Notes: generated from the sequence alone by a model not told the origin. A stretch of DNA of 64,000 nucleotides from Lethocerus indicus (GCA_019843655.1 JACDQD010000005.1:28158954-28222953); one strand, 5' to 3'. Positions 12,814 through 25,028 are shown, numbered from the stretch's first letter. A program made the numbers and translations.

Positions 12814-13067
12814 CAAGAAAACCTCTCTGGTATTGTGTATTTACGATCATAAAAGTTTTATTGAAAACACTTTATTTTGTAGTAATGTAGTTAATCGGTG
12901 CAAGTTAAGTGCATTTCCGCACCACCCTCAGGGGGGCTAGTTTTACAAAAATCGTTCGTTGAGTACACTTGCACCGATAAACTAGCGCCCCCCGAGTGTG
13001 GTGCGGAAATGTACTTAACAGGAAAACTTTTATGATCGTAAATACACATCACCAGATAGTTTTCCTG
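12814..13067. mobile_element. Palindromic foldback element built from module A
   Basis: The outer arms are inverted: TTTACGATCATAAAAGTTTT on the left (12840-12859) matches AAAACTTTTATGATCGTAAA on the right (from 13023). Nested inside are ATCGGTGCAAG (from 12894) against CTTGCACCGAT (12968-12978), and AGTGCATTTCCGCACCACCC against a near reverse complement ending GTACTT (13011-13016). The same words form module A of the full copy at 62.47 kb and of the copy at 25.03 kb. There is no coding capacity. It is probably a non-autonomous element or an inverted duplication of one. Ends are approximate, and no clear target-site duplication was identified. Confidence 0.7.
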
Positions 13068-13991
13068 TTGTATAATTACGCTAATGATAAATGATATTTT
13101 ACGAAAATAAACGGATGATGTCGATTTGTAACCAATCTGTTTGAATGGGGGAATAATCGTCGTATCCTGTGAATGATTAACCTAATATTATTCAATGAAA
13201 CATTAATTAATGTTCATGTGTTGAAAGGAATTAAATATTCATGAATGTATGATAAACATTTGAATTGAACATCTAATAATTAAGAGAGGTGTATTTTAGT
13301 ATATGTTACGAGGTGAATAACCGAACCTATATATCAGTAATGTACTGCTACAGTTCCCGCAGAGAGAGAGAGAGAGAGAGATAGTTTATTTACATTTCCT
13401 CATAGACTTTGCTTCCCTTTGTTGCCAGAGGGTATATAGCGGACCGAGGGGAGAAGCTCGTCCTTTCTACTTCCGGCCCTATTAGTAAATACACTTTGTT
13501 ATATTGCTTACACCATTCGATTAACATTTTTTGTATTTCCTATTAGTTTATAGTTATTTCTATTTATAAATTGATAGTTTTTAAAATTTTTTATGTTATA
13601 AATATTTTCAATTCTCGCGCAAAATTAAAATATATACATACACATGGAAACACATGTACAGGCGTGTATAATCAGTTCAGTGTTTTCACAAAACGGCGGA
13701 GTCGTTTCGGCGCAAAAGTTTTATATCGGTTTTATCGTTTTAGGTTTTATGGGCGATTCATGAGTATGGTTTTGTATGAAGTGATTTTTTTACGCTCCAC
13801 CTAAACAGCTTTCGGCATATAATATATGTAGGACGCGTTTGTATAATTAAACCACCTTTTTAAAAACGACATTTATATTTAATTATTTTCCGATATTAGG
13901 AGATATTCGTCGGAATTTCACACAAAGCGTGGATTTTACATTTTTACTCAATGTCATTAGATATATATTTATTTATTTTATAAATAAATTG
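13068..13991. other. AT-rich non-coding stretch
   Basis: No supported gene. It holds an (AG)n microsatellite at 13361-13382 and AT-rich DNA between two repeat copies. The 77-codon plus-strand frame at 13571 is low complexity and has no domain. Confidence 0.55.
13361..13382. repeat. (AG)n microsatellite
   Basis: Ten uninterrupted AG units ending in ATAG. Confidence 0.9.
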
Positions 13992-14163
13992 GTGGTCTGC
14001 GAGGGGTTCGAATACCGAGGATTTTGTGTTTTTGTTTCCTCTCACTGGTTCGGTCTTTTGCTAGATCGGTTTCGGCTGCTAGCCATCTTCAGTAGCGGTG
14101 GTAGACAATTTTGGCACTTTGAATGTTTTTTGGGCATCCTCACTGCACTGTCACTGTCACTTG
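13992..14163 (-). mobile_element. Module B copy with hammerhead-like motif, minus strand
   Basis: This is the left arm of an inverted pair. It runs from the CTGCGAGGGGTTCGAATACC end (13997) through the CTCACTGGTTCGGTCTTTTG block to CACTGCACTGTCAC. Read on the minus strand it contains the ribozyme-like core at 14060-14096: GCTA, CTGAAGA, T, GGC-TAGCA-GCC, GAA, ACCGAT, C, TAGC. Stem III is one base from the self-complementary ACCGGT seen in other copies. No open frame of a reverse transcriptase or transposase is present. Confidence 0.75.
14060..14096 (-). ncRNA. Hammerhead-ribozyme-like motif (copy at 14.06 kb)
   Basis: On the minus strand, stem I arms GCTA and TAGC enclose the CTGAAGA core, a three-pair stem II with a five-base loop, GAA, a near-palindromic stem III (ACCGAT) and C as the predicted cleavage base. 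All conserved core bases of a hammerhead (CUGANGA, GAA, UH) are present. One unpaired T sits between CTGAAGA and stem II, which would weaken or abolish activity. Stem III this short usually needs a dimer to act. Confidence 0.5.
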
Positions 14164-14294
14164 TATTGTAATGTGCTATATGTAGGGCGCTAATACTAAA
14201 ATGTAAGACAGAGCTTTGTTGCGGGCTAGTATTAAGTGCCCCGTACTATTCAAAACTAGTAGCGCATTAAGCTGAATACACTACAACCACCACA

Positions 14295-14435
14295 GTACAA
14301 GTGACAGAGACAGTGGTCTGAAGATGCCCAAAAAACATCCAAAGTGCCAAAAGTGACTAACATCGCTACTGAAGATAGGTCTAGCAAAAGACCAAACTAG
14401 CGAGAGAAGATATAAACACACGAAATCTACGGCAT
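14295..14435 (+). mobile_element. Module B copy, plus strand, with internal deletion
   Basis: This is the right arm of the inverted pair. It reads from GTGACAG through GAAGATGCCCAAAAAACATCC to the ACACACGAAATCTACGGCAT end. Around 14364-14384 the sequence is GCTACTGAAGATAGGTCTAGC: stem I arms and the CTGAAGA word remain, but stem II, GAA and half of stem III (about 17 bases) are deleted, so this copy cannot form the ribozyme. About 130 bases of unrelated DNA separate it from the left arm. Confidence 0.75.
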
Positions 14436-14446
14436 ATTTATTTAAT

Positions 14447-15180
14447 TAATTGTTTAACCCCCCCCCCCTTCAGCAGAACAGGAGAAATAACAAAATTGTC
14501 GGTTACAAAAGCAAATTAAGCATGTGAATTGGGCGCCATAAGTTGACACAAAGGGGACTGATAAGGGACTAATTGTTGACACCGGGGCTGTCACGTGGGT
14601 TGGGCTCTATTATAATGTCGTTGGTTACATCAAAACGACCCCATACCCCCCCTCCCCTATCCCCATCCCCATCAGTGTACCTGATTTAATCAGGCCACAC
14701 CTCCCCCTCATCCCCTTTACCCAACTCAAAATTAGGACCAATTATGACTAATTTTTCAGCAAGTTACAACCATTCTCTGGGGGCTTGTTGGCGGCACTGT
14801 AGTGCGAACAAAGGCAAAGGGAGGGAGGGGGGGTTTGAACGCATGAGCGATGGGAATACAACATGAAAATGAACAAGGTAAAGAAATATTAAATTACGAA
14901 AAAATTACGCCAATATACTATCGTGAAAACCTTGCGGCCAGGAATGATAATTGAATGATTGAATGACAAATAAAATATATTTTTCTAATAATAACACGAA
15001 TCCTTTCTTGGACGGTATTTTATCTTGACCATTTTAACGTGACATGTGAAATTTAAAAAAATTCAGGGTAGCCATTTCACTCCTATTGCAACTCTTCTAG
15101 TTCAGCGCTCTACTTTTCTAATTACGCGATGTCCAGAATAATCGGGGGAAACGTCCCGCGAAGAGAAATTGAAACTGGGC
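14447..15180. promoter_or_regulatory. Non-coding block, first copy of a duplicated motif
   Basis: An 11-base C run lies at about 14458-14468. Between 14540 and 14600 there are two TTGACAC words, a CTGATAAGGG (GATA-type) word and CTAATTG; TGACA is the core of TALE homeodomain sites. TCTATTATAATGTCGTTGGT lies at 14606-14625 and recurs in modified form at 15243. A palindrome CCTGATTTAATCAGG follows at 14680-14694. No gene is visible. An enhancer-like role is inferred. Confidence 0.35.
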
Positions 15181-15720
15181 CACGGTATGTGACAAGTGGC
15201 AAGTGTTGAGTGGGGGAGAAAGTTGGGGAGATAAGGGTGAGCTATTATAATGTCGTTTGTTATAACTAAACGGTCCCTTCTGCCGGCCGGCCCGAAACGG
15301 GCTTTAAACCTGGGAGAGCGGAGAGCGGGGTGGCCCGGCCGGGGACGGTTTCTAATCGATCCGCAAATTAGAACCATTATCCGGGAGATATCTAGGGGGT
15401 AGACAACAGTCGAGAGGGCGACCACTATCTGACCGGTTGATAAATGCCGCATTGAGCGGCGTTACGAGCGGGCGGCCTAGTGCGGGCTAATGCGTCCCCC
15501 GTACAGATACAACACAGCCAGGACCAATAATAGATTGTCCCGCGGAGATATCTGAAATTAGAACCATAACCCAGTAGTCAAGTGGGCGGCGGGCTCCGCA
15601 GGAGCAAGCCTAATCGGTCATTCATTAAAAATAAATCATACCGCCAATGTCGATACCCCCAACTGCGCGGCACCACACCATCCGACAAATCATCCCCCGG
15701 AGAACAGACACGGACAATAT
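15181..15720. promoter_or_regulatory. GC-rich block, second copy of the 14.6-kb motif
   Basis: GCTATTATAATGTCGTTTGT at 15241-15260, followed by TATAACTAAACGGTCCC, matches the 14.6-kb block (about 635 bases away) with a few substitutions. GC-rich, CpG-containing sequence follows to about 15720. The 116-codon minus-strand frame across it has no recognisable domain. It may be a duplicated regulatory element. Confidence 0.35.
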
Positions 15721-18320
15721 CATGACCAGACCGGATGATTCCAAAACCGGTATTTTCACATTACTATAAATTACATTTGACGAACACTATGCATTATTAT
15801 TTCAGATTATTATACTCTCGGATAATTAAAGACGTTGATGTTTGGAAAACTGCTCTCGTAATTGCCCAAGTGGGCGAAAACCCCACGGACGTTTTCTTTC
15901 GGCCGTAAACCGAAATATTTACCCGAACCCATTATCCGAAGTACCGCCAGACCGGGGGGGTGGGGTGGGGGTACTAAACATTTTACGGCGCGACAGAGTC
16001 AAAAGACGAGAGGAATGACGGACGTTTATCTGAAAAATGGGTTTTGAGCCCCATTCAGGCCCAGTCAACTCATCAGTTATCCCTTTTACCGCGGTGGCTC
16101 TCCCCCCTCCCTCGCTCTCTCTCTCTCTCTCCAATACGGGGGGTGGGACCACTTAGGCGAATCCATACGGGGAATAATGGAGGCCGGTGTCCCTCTCTTG
16201 CACACACGTGAACACTCGCTCGCTCCCACACCATGAAACCCACCATTCGACTGGCGCTCATCAAAAGGGAGGGTTAAAGAGAGCCATTGTTCCATCGCCC
16301 GTTGCAGGTCACCGCCGACAAATAAAGAACCCGGTCAAAGTAGTCTATGGAAAAGGAAATTCGACTCAAACAATAGGTGAAAACCCGATTCCTCAAATTC
16401 GGAGACTTTATGACTGCATAATTGTACTGCAGAAGATACAGTACATTGGAAAGTTCGTATATTAAAAATCTCCATTTCAGTTTTCCACGCATATTTTACG
16501 TTTCTATTGTCTGCCTGTTATTATAACCGCAAGAAAAAATTATTTTCACAAATACATTTAATGTATTCTTCTCATTACCTCTTGTAACCGTCGATATATT
16601 TAAACGAGAGTTTAATCGAGCCTAATTTTTAAGCTCTTCCCTTTTCTTTTTTATTTAAGGAATTTGTTTTGTGTGTAAAATTTTGACTTTAATATATGTA
16701 CGTTCGGCTTTCATCGGGTTAGGTTCGACCGTCGTTCGAAAGTAAACTAAAACGGACAATAATGCCGCGGTGGAAGGGCCGTCAATATACAGTTCGGGTG
16801 GGGAAGCGGTCAACCCTGCCGATGAAATACACCATTTGTCTGCCGCAAACCTCAATATACACTGGCAGCCGCCTTCTCTATATTTCATTTCCCGCATATT
16901 TCGGCCCGTGCTTTGTTTCAAAAAAGGCCGACTGTTAATATGAAACCGCGTCACTTATGACAGCCGGTAGAAGTATCAGTAGAACGGGCGCATATTTACA
17001 CTGACAGGGAGGACAAAATACGGAACCAGCTTTGGGTTTTATACCGGGGATAACATAATTTTCTTTTTAGTTTTGGACACTCTCTGACAGATTTTATTCT
17101 TGCGTACCCCACGCCCGGCTCGGATTGTTACGCGTAACATTTATAAATGATAATTCTTGAAATTGTTGATAGCAGTATTTTAGAATTGCTTAACGTAAAA
17201 ATTGAAAAATTCCTTTTGTATCGTAAATCAAATGTACGCAAGTTAATATCAGCTAAATCGATAATAATATCATAAGGCCCCTCTTATGACTTTTCTACAC
17301 TTTCAATCCCACCTCCTCCCGCCAATTCCAATAACTGCTGGCATTCCAAAATAGTAAAATACGACGGGAAAATATAATATAACTGTTGCGGCAGAAGTGG
17401 AGGCGGGTTGTAGGGCGGTCATAACTCTTCGTAATTAAAGGGCGCCTGAGTGTGCCACTGATGGCACACGCACACAGAGGCACACAGAGGCGGGCGGACT
17501 CACACGGGCACGCTGCCACACGTACGGCCGCGCACGTGTGATACCGCCCAGGCTCCTAATTACGCCACACAGGTGGGGTAATTTTTCCTGTCAGGAACAC
17601 CCGTTTTTCCCACACCAGTCGGACATCGGTTTTAATTAAATTGAACGTTATTGGAACACGGCCGGTCAAGGTCTCCGGTTAGGATTAAACCACAACTGTC
17701 ACCAAGTATACTGAGATTTCAACGAGGAGCACCTATACAGGCCTCGTTTGGCCCTCGGGAAATTCTCATCTACCCACTGTCATCCCTCCTCTTTTCTAAT
17801 CTCATTACCCCTCTCGTTAGGTTATTTGCAATTTGTAATTGAAGTTAATGATAATGGTCGCAATCTAATTGGTCATGACGACCTGAAATCAGTAAGGTAT
17901 CAGTCAAGGTATCAGTTTTTGATCCACTCGGGGGAATATAAAAAAAAATTATATTTAGCTTTCAGTGAAACGGCCCAACTTATGGACCCGTGAGAAGATC
18001 GTAGTAGTGTTCTAATTCCCCGCCAATTTCCAAATTAAAATCTCATATTGGAATATGACTAAAGTTCGAGTTGAAAAAAGTTTCATTTCACAATTCAGCG
18101 GTATCCATCCAATATTGGAATACCGGTTTTTAGTGACTTTTTATCCGAAATTTAACTGCCCCCGGTGTTGGCGGACACACTGACACAAAGTGAGAGAGGT
18201 ACTTGAGATTAAGTGGGGATAAAGGTGGAGCCGAGTAGGGCGAGGGGGCGATAATTGAGATAAAGCCGGGAGATAAGGGCGGGAAGAGCCGGCCCTGTAT
18301 ACAGCGGCTACAACCGCCCG
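15721..18320. other. Non-coding stretch
   Basis: No supported gene. A (CT)n patch lies at 16113-16131. A purine-strand G run lies at about 15953-15972. A CACACAGAGG direct repeat lies near 17471-17490. Two adjacent AAGGTATCAGT words lie at 17894-17917. A GC-rich G/A tract covers about 18190-18300. Open frames reach 99 codons without any domain. Confidence 0.5.
16113..16131. repeat. Short (CT)n microsatellite
   Basis: About nine CT units. Confidence 0.85.
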
Positions 18321-18330
18321 TATAAGCCAA

Positions 18331-18344
18331 GATTTACATTGATG
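18331..18344 (+). repeat. Distant copy of the GATTTACATTGATG core
   Basis: This 14-base word is identical to the core found three times at 47.46, 48.33 and 49.05 kb, including the following C-rich sequence (GGCCCCCATC). An exact 14-base match about 29 kb away is unlikely by chance. Wider similarity to the three copies is weak. Confidence 0.5.
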
Positions 18345-18982
18345 GCCCCCATCTTTCAGACTGCCGGCCGCAGCACAGTAGCACCTCGTATCGTCACGTA
18401 ACAGCTGTTACTCGGCCCAGCTCTCTGTTACCAGTTTTATTATTTACAGGCATAAAACAGGCGCGTTATCGACTCCGGCCCCGGGATTATGAGCTTTCGC
18501 CAGTCCCACTAAATCAAGGAATTCATATTTGATCTCTCTCGTCGGGCACTTAGGCCCCTCGTCGGACCTCTTCCCTCCCTTCCGCCCCTCCCCGCGCCTA
18601 CAATATAAAATTGAGAACGCCATTTTCATTTTCCCAACTCTAGTCCAAGCTAGACCGGTCATGATTTATGTCCCTCCTTCGCATTTGCTAGTCTCGAAGA
18701 AACCTCCCCCCCCCGTAATTTATTCTCATCCGCTACGTGTTCAACATATCTGCTGGAAAAGAGACGGATATATCCCTTCGTCTTGATTTTGTGTAATTGC
18801 TTACTCAACGAAATGAAATATGCGACCCTACATCGTCTATATTGGTTACTGTAAGACCAGATGTCATACCCGGATTTTCCACAGCAGAGACTGAGGTCCG
18901 AACGAGGAAACTTTTAATTAATAAAGTCATTTCTATTAATGGAATTAATCTGTACTAATAGAATTTTTTAGAGTCGTAGGGG

Positions 18983-18985
<3 letters not shown>

Positions 18986-19035
<50 letters not shown>
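18986..19035. repeat. (TA)n microsatellite
   Basis: About twenty-five TA units, followed by a GCACGCACATATA transition. Confidence 0.95.
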
Positions 19036-19039
<4 letters not shown>

Positions 19040-19407
19040 GCACATATACCAATACGTGTTCCTCCAATAGGGCTATATAGGGCACTCGATGCCGACAGAT
19101 ATAATCATATTATCTAGCCGGGGGTGCGCTCAACTATGCGTCCCGGTTCAATAGGTAGGAGCGGCGTTATTTCTGAGGCCACCCCCCAAGTATCACACGC
19201 TACACTTCACAAATATCACAACCCCTTCCCAACCGAAATCACACAAAGGTGCAACATCCATTTTGCGGTTTATCTATTCATGCCAAAATTCCATTATCTG
19301 TTTTCAAAACGAGTGCGGTATTGAAATCCCTCAATAAGGTATGCCCTCTCGTCGGATCATAATTAATCCTAAGTAATCATAATTAATATTGTAAACCTTT
19401 GCACTTT

Positions 19408-19442
<35 letters not shown>
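19408..19442. repeat. (CT)n microsatellite
   Basis: About seventeen CT units with one G interruption. Confidence 0.95.
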
Positions 19443-20850
19443 GTCCGTACATACCTCAACTATTTCTAAACTCGAAATAACGGTTCAGTTTTTATTGCAG
19501 GGGTATTTCTATGTCCTTAAAATTGTAAGGCTGCCCAATTTATAATCCTCAATTTTCGGGCATACATCAAATAAGAATAGAGATTGTTATATAGGTCAGC
19601 AGATATGAATTTGAAATAAGTAATAGAGAGATCCTGTTCAGCTCTGGACTCTCAATAAGGACCTGACCTAATTCTGGATTATTTCACGAGTGGAATACGG
19701 AAAACGGGGTGTATTCATTCTGCCTTTTCGTACGAATCTCATGTATTTAATGGAACTCGGTAAATATACTCGGAGTGGAATTTCGTGAAATTTAAACTAC
19801 TTAATATCCTGAGAGTCCTTTTTTATATTCATACCTGTTTTTTATTTCTTCGAAACCATTATTAATATCCTTTCCTGGTTACTTTACCTCTGCAAACAAA
19901 GTTCCGGTGTACTTTATTAGGTCTTTAGAATTTCGGGAGATTTATTAATTACAAACGACCTGAAAATAGGACCGTCTATTATATATTCCGGACGCTCTAT
20001 ATGCACTTTACGTGTCACCATTCCCATTTCCATTCAAACTTACCAGTATTCTAAAGAGGTATTCATCCTACCTTCTAATTTAAAGGTAGCCAATCGAAGA
20101 ATTAAGATATCATTTGATTTAAATCAGTTAGAATTAGACCAGCGGATTCCTGCATTCGCATTTATGATATCGCCCCGACCTTTCTCAGGGTTGCGTTGAA
20201 AGGTAATACAGAAAACAAATTCGTATCGAAAATATAAATATGACCTCCCTGCATTCGTTCAAAAGACACGTAAGATTATGAAAACAGTAAAAATGCGATG
20301 AAATGGATAATGGAAACGTGATACTTTCTTACCGACTTCGTCTCTTCTCTATCTCTCTTTCTCCATCTCGCGGCCAAATCAATATGTATTCCGAGAGGTC
20401 GGTGCCCCTCCACTCCACCAAGTGTAACATTATCTATCATTGTTTTGCGACCCTCGTCACTAAACACTCCCGCCCAATGCTCTCAGTTTTCTATATCGAT
20501 CTATTGATATTCTCATACCGCAAAATTGACTCCGTTCCTTTCTGCTAGAGAGGCGTCTTTCGGGGACACTGACGGGTATTGAAAAATATTTCTTCGGACG
20601 GTTCATAAGAGGAACAAAAACTGGAATCAAAAAGTACTCACCACTTTAATGAATGTAACGTTAATGTCACACCGGCTTTTTATTCTACTGCTACGACGAG
20701 GTCTATCACTAAAGTATACCTTGTGCAGTGATACTGCGTCTAACGAATGATCACTAGAGAGTTGGACCCGAGTGGAAAACCTGTTTCGCTCAGTATAAAT
20801 TATGCCGGCATAATTCCATTTTAATTTCTGCAGGGGGGAAAAATCTTTGG

Positions 20851-22080
20851 CAACAAACTTCTGGAACGATTCCGCCCCGCCCGTCCCCGGCTTTCAGTTA
20901 AATTGGAAGGGAGAAAGAGTAGTAGTATAATTGAGGGAGGCTGTAATTTGTTTTTAATTGATGCAATAAAGTGAGAGGAGGAGGATGAGGAGGAGCAGGG
21001 GAGTACGATTCGGCCGGCCTTTCCCTTTTGCTCCGCCAAAAACTCTTTTGTTTTTTTAATTTGAAAACAACACAAAAAGAAATAACCAACTGGAAAAAAA
21101 AATTGAAAAATGCAAATCTGTCCGAAACCTCCCCCCCCCAGCCACCGTCCCCGGCTTCCATCGCCGCCCCCATAAATATGTACGGTCAATATCTGGCTGT
21201 GCATTACAGAGGGGGCAGACAAAAGCCACCTTACTATTAGCGCTGAATTAGTTAACATTTTTAAAGTTAGTTACAAAAGCCGACCGCCGCTCCTCATCCC
21301 GCCGCGGACCCGTTTTATTGCTAATAGAGTCAAAAATGTAAATAGCCCTTATAGAGGCGGCTTATTTATAGTAGGAAGGGCTCGGTAGTCGGGAGCCGGG
21401 CCTAAATGGGCCCCGGGATTTATTACTGTTAAGTGTAAATCCAGCGACACTCTTTACGGCCGGACTCGCCTACAGAAACAAATTCACCTCCACCGGAGCC
21501 CCGCCGAATAAACCGACCATGTAAACGGCTAAGTGACTTTTATTGAAGTTTAAAAATAAAAAACTACATATTTCGGCGGGTTAGGCGGCTATTTATTTTT
21601 ATGAAACTCCGGGTAGACTCTTTTTTGACAGCTTTATATATTTCAAGTGACATTCAATGCACAAAACTTTGCTATACACATCGGACTAATCCTATCGGAT
21701 ATGGAGGTTATCCCGAACAAAAGGTGGATTGTGAGGATTAGAAAATAGTAACGGTGATCATGTCAGACAACAGTAAAATAAATATAATATTAATTTTACC
21801 CTCAGTGAAGTTTAATGAAATCGGCGGCTTCTAAAATTTTTTTTGGTTCAATAAAAACTTACATTACTTGATATATATATTCATGTAATCTAATGTTTTT
21901 TTAAATTCTTATCATAAACATTATTTAAATATATTTATATAAATGTGCGACATTATGTCAAGCTGCAGGTAGAACAATTGTATTTACAATGGAGAAGCTG
22001 ATAATAAACCGGTAATTAATGGTATCTAAACATATTTTTACCCCCCTGACCACACCATAATGGTACGTTAATGGTCACTG
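20851..22080. other. Non-coding stretch with purine and GC patches
   Basis: No supported gene. A purine-rich GAGGAGGAGGATGAGGAGGA-type patch lies at 20970-21000. A C run lies at 21131-21139. A moderately GC-rich CpG-containing island lies at 21280-21510, ending in AT-rich DNA. The 145-codon minus-strand frame is serine/phenylalanine-rich low complexity. Confidence 0.5.
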
Positions 22081-24435
22081 ATCGCATTGCTTACCGGCTG
22101 CCGATAATGAGAACTTTGCCATGTTTTTGTTGTTTCTTTTTCATTGAAACAACGAACAAAAAATGTTGTTTCGGATACACGGAAGGGCGATTATATCAGA
22201 AAGGTGGCCTAATGCCGGAACAATATCGAAGAGTGAGTGTTATTTCTTTCAGCAATGAAAGTTATAGCAGGTATAGCGTGGAAGGAGTAGATAAATAAAA
22301 TAGAAAAAATTGAAATAGAAAAAATACATTGGCAATTATTCAAATATTGAATATATTTTAAATAGAATAAAAGATAATTAAAAATATTATTACTATTGCT
22401 CTAGTTTAATGTAAGTGATAAGCGTTATAGATGAGGGAATATAAATAACAAATGCTGTACCTTGAAAACGTTTCAGCGAAAAACAGAAAGAAGTGAAAGT
22501 AAACATTCTAAACGAAACCGTTTCTTTTCTTTAGATTTATATTCAAATTTTTCTTGAAACAACTGGTAAAGTTTCGCTTAAAACTGTTCTTCAAAATTAG
22601 TACAATAATAAAATATAATTATTTTTTTATGATTTTACGTTTCATTGGACATAGTGACGATTTCGGTGAACAACTTATATTTTCAAACGCAAACAGAACG
22701 CAAATAATCCAAAGCACAGTCCTGCGTGCGACAGTTCATGTCCATTAAGTAGTGTCATCCAGCACGACCTCAAAATCCCATTAGTAAATTATATTAACCT
22801 AGGGCAGTGATACAAAACCTCTGGCCGTTTTAACATTTTGAAGTTACTCAAAAAGGATTTGGTTAAGTATTAAAAAAATTAAACTTGTGGTAAATATGTT
22901 TTCATTTTGTTTAATACTGCACCTAATTAAAAACAACATTATATATGGCCATTTAAATTATATAAATGTCACAAATGATTTATCTTTGCCCAGACAATAT
23001 TTTCGGCGTTGACCTCGGGACCATTCAAGTCCAATAAGTTCCACTACCTCTTAGTCTTACTTTACTTTTCTATTCATGCATTTTTGAGAAATCAATAAAA
23101 ATGAGAAATATTAAACAACGACTCGATGGAAGAGGAGGTAAAATTTAATCGAGTACAAGAAAGATATAATGCTGAAATGGAAGGCGAAGCGACCGTCTCT
23201 TATTTTGGAGGCGGAGCGGAGTGGCGCCCTAAGTAGGTCGAGATCTTTCGGAAAAGGAGGAGATGGAAGAAGGAAGGAGTGTGAAGAATGAGAAGAGTGA
23301 AGCATGAGGCGGGGGCGAAGCTCAATGAGGCAACAAACACAGCCGACAGGAGTGTTTGTGTTTGCAAAGGGAGCACACAAAGGGACGTCTGATGACCCGC
23401 CCCCGCCCACCATCCAGCTAGCGAATTTATTTTGCAACAGCTTATTTTCTATACCAGTTGACACCCCAACTTGCCTACACTCCTTCCTTTAATAATCTCA
23501 ATGTATACGTAAGAAAACGCCCCAGTGTCTTACCCGCTCTCCAATTCATTTCAAACATATTATACATGTTATTCATTACGATGTAATTTTACTAGTAGTT
23601 CAGCAAAGCGTAAACGAAGGCATCACTTTACAAATTTTGTTGTTAGGCAACAAACGCCTATTCGTCGTTTCGCTTTGTAACTCGAAATTCTCAAGAAAAA
23701 TTAATTTTATGATTAATTACTTATCAACTGTTGAGCATATTTCAATCTGGGATTAGTCACTTTGGGGAGGGGGGGGTATAAATTATAAATAAGTGTAAAT
23801 AATTGTAACTATCGGTGTATCGGTGCCGATATCAAGTTTCTTGAATGTCCATTTCATCCAGCAGCCATGTGCACTCCTACTTCACAGACCGCAAAGCCCG
23901 CTCTGGAGGCCACGGTCCGACAAAAAGGAGAAAAACAAAGGACAAATTTATCGCCCTTCTGACCGTTCGGCCATCCCCGGCCCGAAATGCGGCGAAGTCA
24001 TTTATCCAGATAAATTCTTCTTTTTTTTCCCCTTTCTTTGCTTTTAAACCATACATCCTAAAAATATTTAGCCAAAGAGAGCGGCCGAGTTGGCCCCCTT
24101 TTGAATAATATTACAATATATCGTCGTTGGGCGGTGGGGGTTTAGGAGGGGGCTGGGGACGGGGGAGGGGCAAGGGTTTTGGAGTACATTGTACTCGGCG
24201 GGCACAATGCCCTGAATAATAAATACAGCGGGGAGGACGATGACGATGTTCAAATTACAGTTGAAGCCTTATTAGGGTTGAAAACGGGCTCGCATAATGC
24301 ATCCAACCCACCCCCGGATAATGAACGCTTTATACAATTCCGCCACTTCCCCCTTCCCCCATCTACCTTTATTTATTCTTTTCTCCCTTTTCGACTTCTC
24401 AATTTACTTTTCCGCCCTACCTTTGTCTTGTTTTG

Positions 24436-24475
<40 letters not shown>

Positions 24476-25028
24476 AATATACCGGTGTTTCAGGGTTTAT
24501 ATTACGGTGACAGCTTCATTAGGAATAACTAATCACAATTCTTGCGATCTTGGATCGCGAGTTAGGTTTTTCACCGTATCTTGTATTGAAACTCACGGGA
24601 TCTTCATCATTTGACTTGTAATAATCGTATACAAAAAACAAAAATAACAATAGTTAGTTAACTAATAATAGTTAGACTAACTCAACAAGGTGTTATCTCC
24701 TCACCTAAGTGATTACAATCTTTTCCCGAGAAGAGACTTGTTGTTAAACGCGGTATGAGCCTTTTTGCCAGTTTCAAACCTATATAAAGATGTTCTTATG
24801 GCTTTTGTAGGTCTTAATAGCGTTTATAACCGTCTTATAGGCGTTTTCAATAATAACTTATTTTGTTATTGAGCAAAACGCAAAAAAATTTACATAGGAA
24901 TGATGTAATTATACTAATTTATTTCAATTATTTCTGCTACCATGGTTCAATTTTTTGAGTCCTCTGTGAAATTTTATTAAAATAATTTTTCAGTGAAATT
25001 GTTTCAATCATTAATATGTCGAAATTTA
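22081..25028. other. Non-coding stretch
   Basis: No supported gene. It is AT-rich to about 23100, then holds a purine-rich tract (23140-23320) and G-rich runs (23765-23777, 24125-24175), followed by a C/T-rich tract (24300-24420) and a TA array. A short hairpin, TTGCGATC-TTG-GATCGCGA, lies at about 24542-24560. Open frames up to 117 codons are composition-driven. Confidence 0.5.
24443..24471. repeat. (AT)n microsatellite
   Basis: About fourteen AT units. Confidence 0.9.

Larger units (their letters stand above)
18345..20850. other. Non-coding stretch with microsatellites
   Basis: No supported gene. A C-rich to T-rich tract lies at 18540-18720. TA and CT arrays are listed separately. The remainder is AT-rich, and open frames stay under 86 codons. 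Confidence 0.5.

Noticed and set aside
20821..21258. 145-codon minus-strand frame
   Set aside because: Serine-rich and phenylalanine-rich stretches come from GAGGAG and A-rich simple sequence; no domain.
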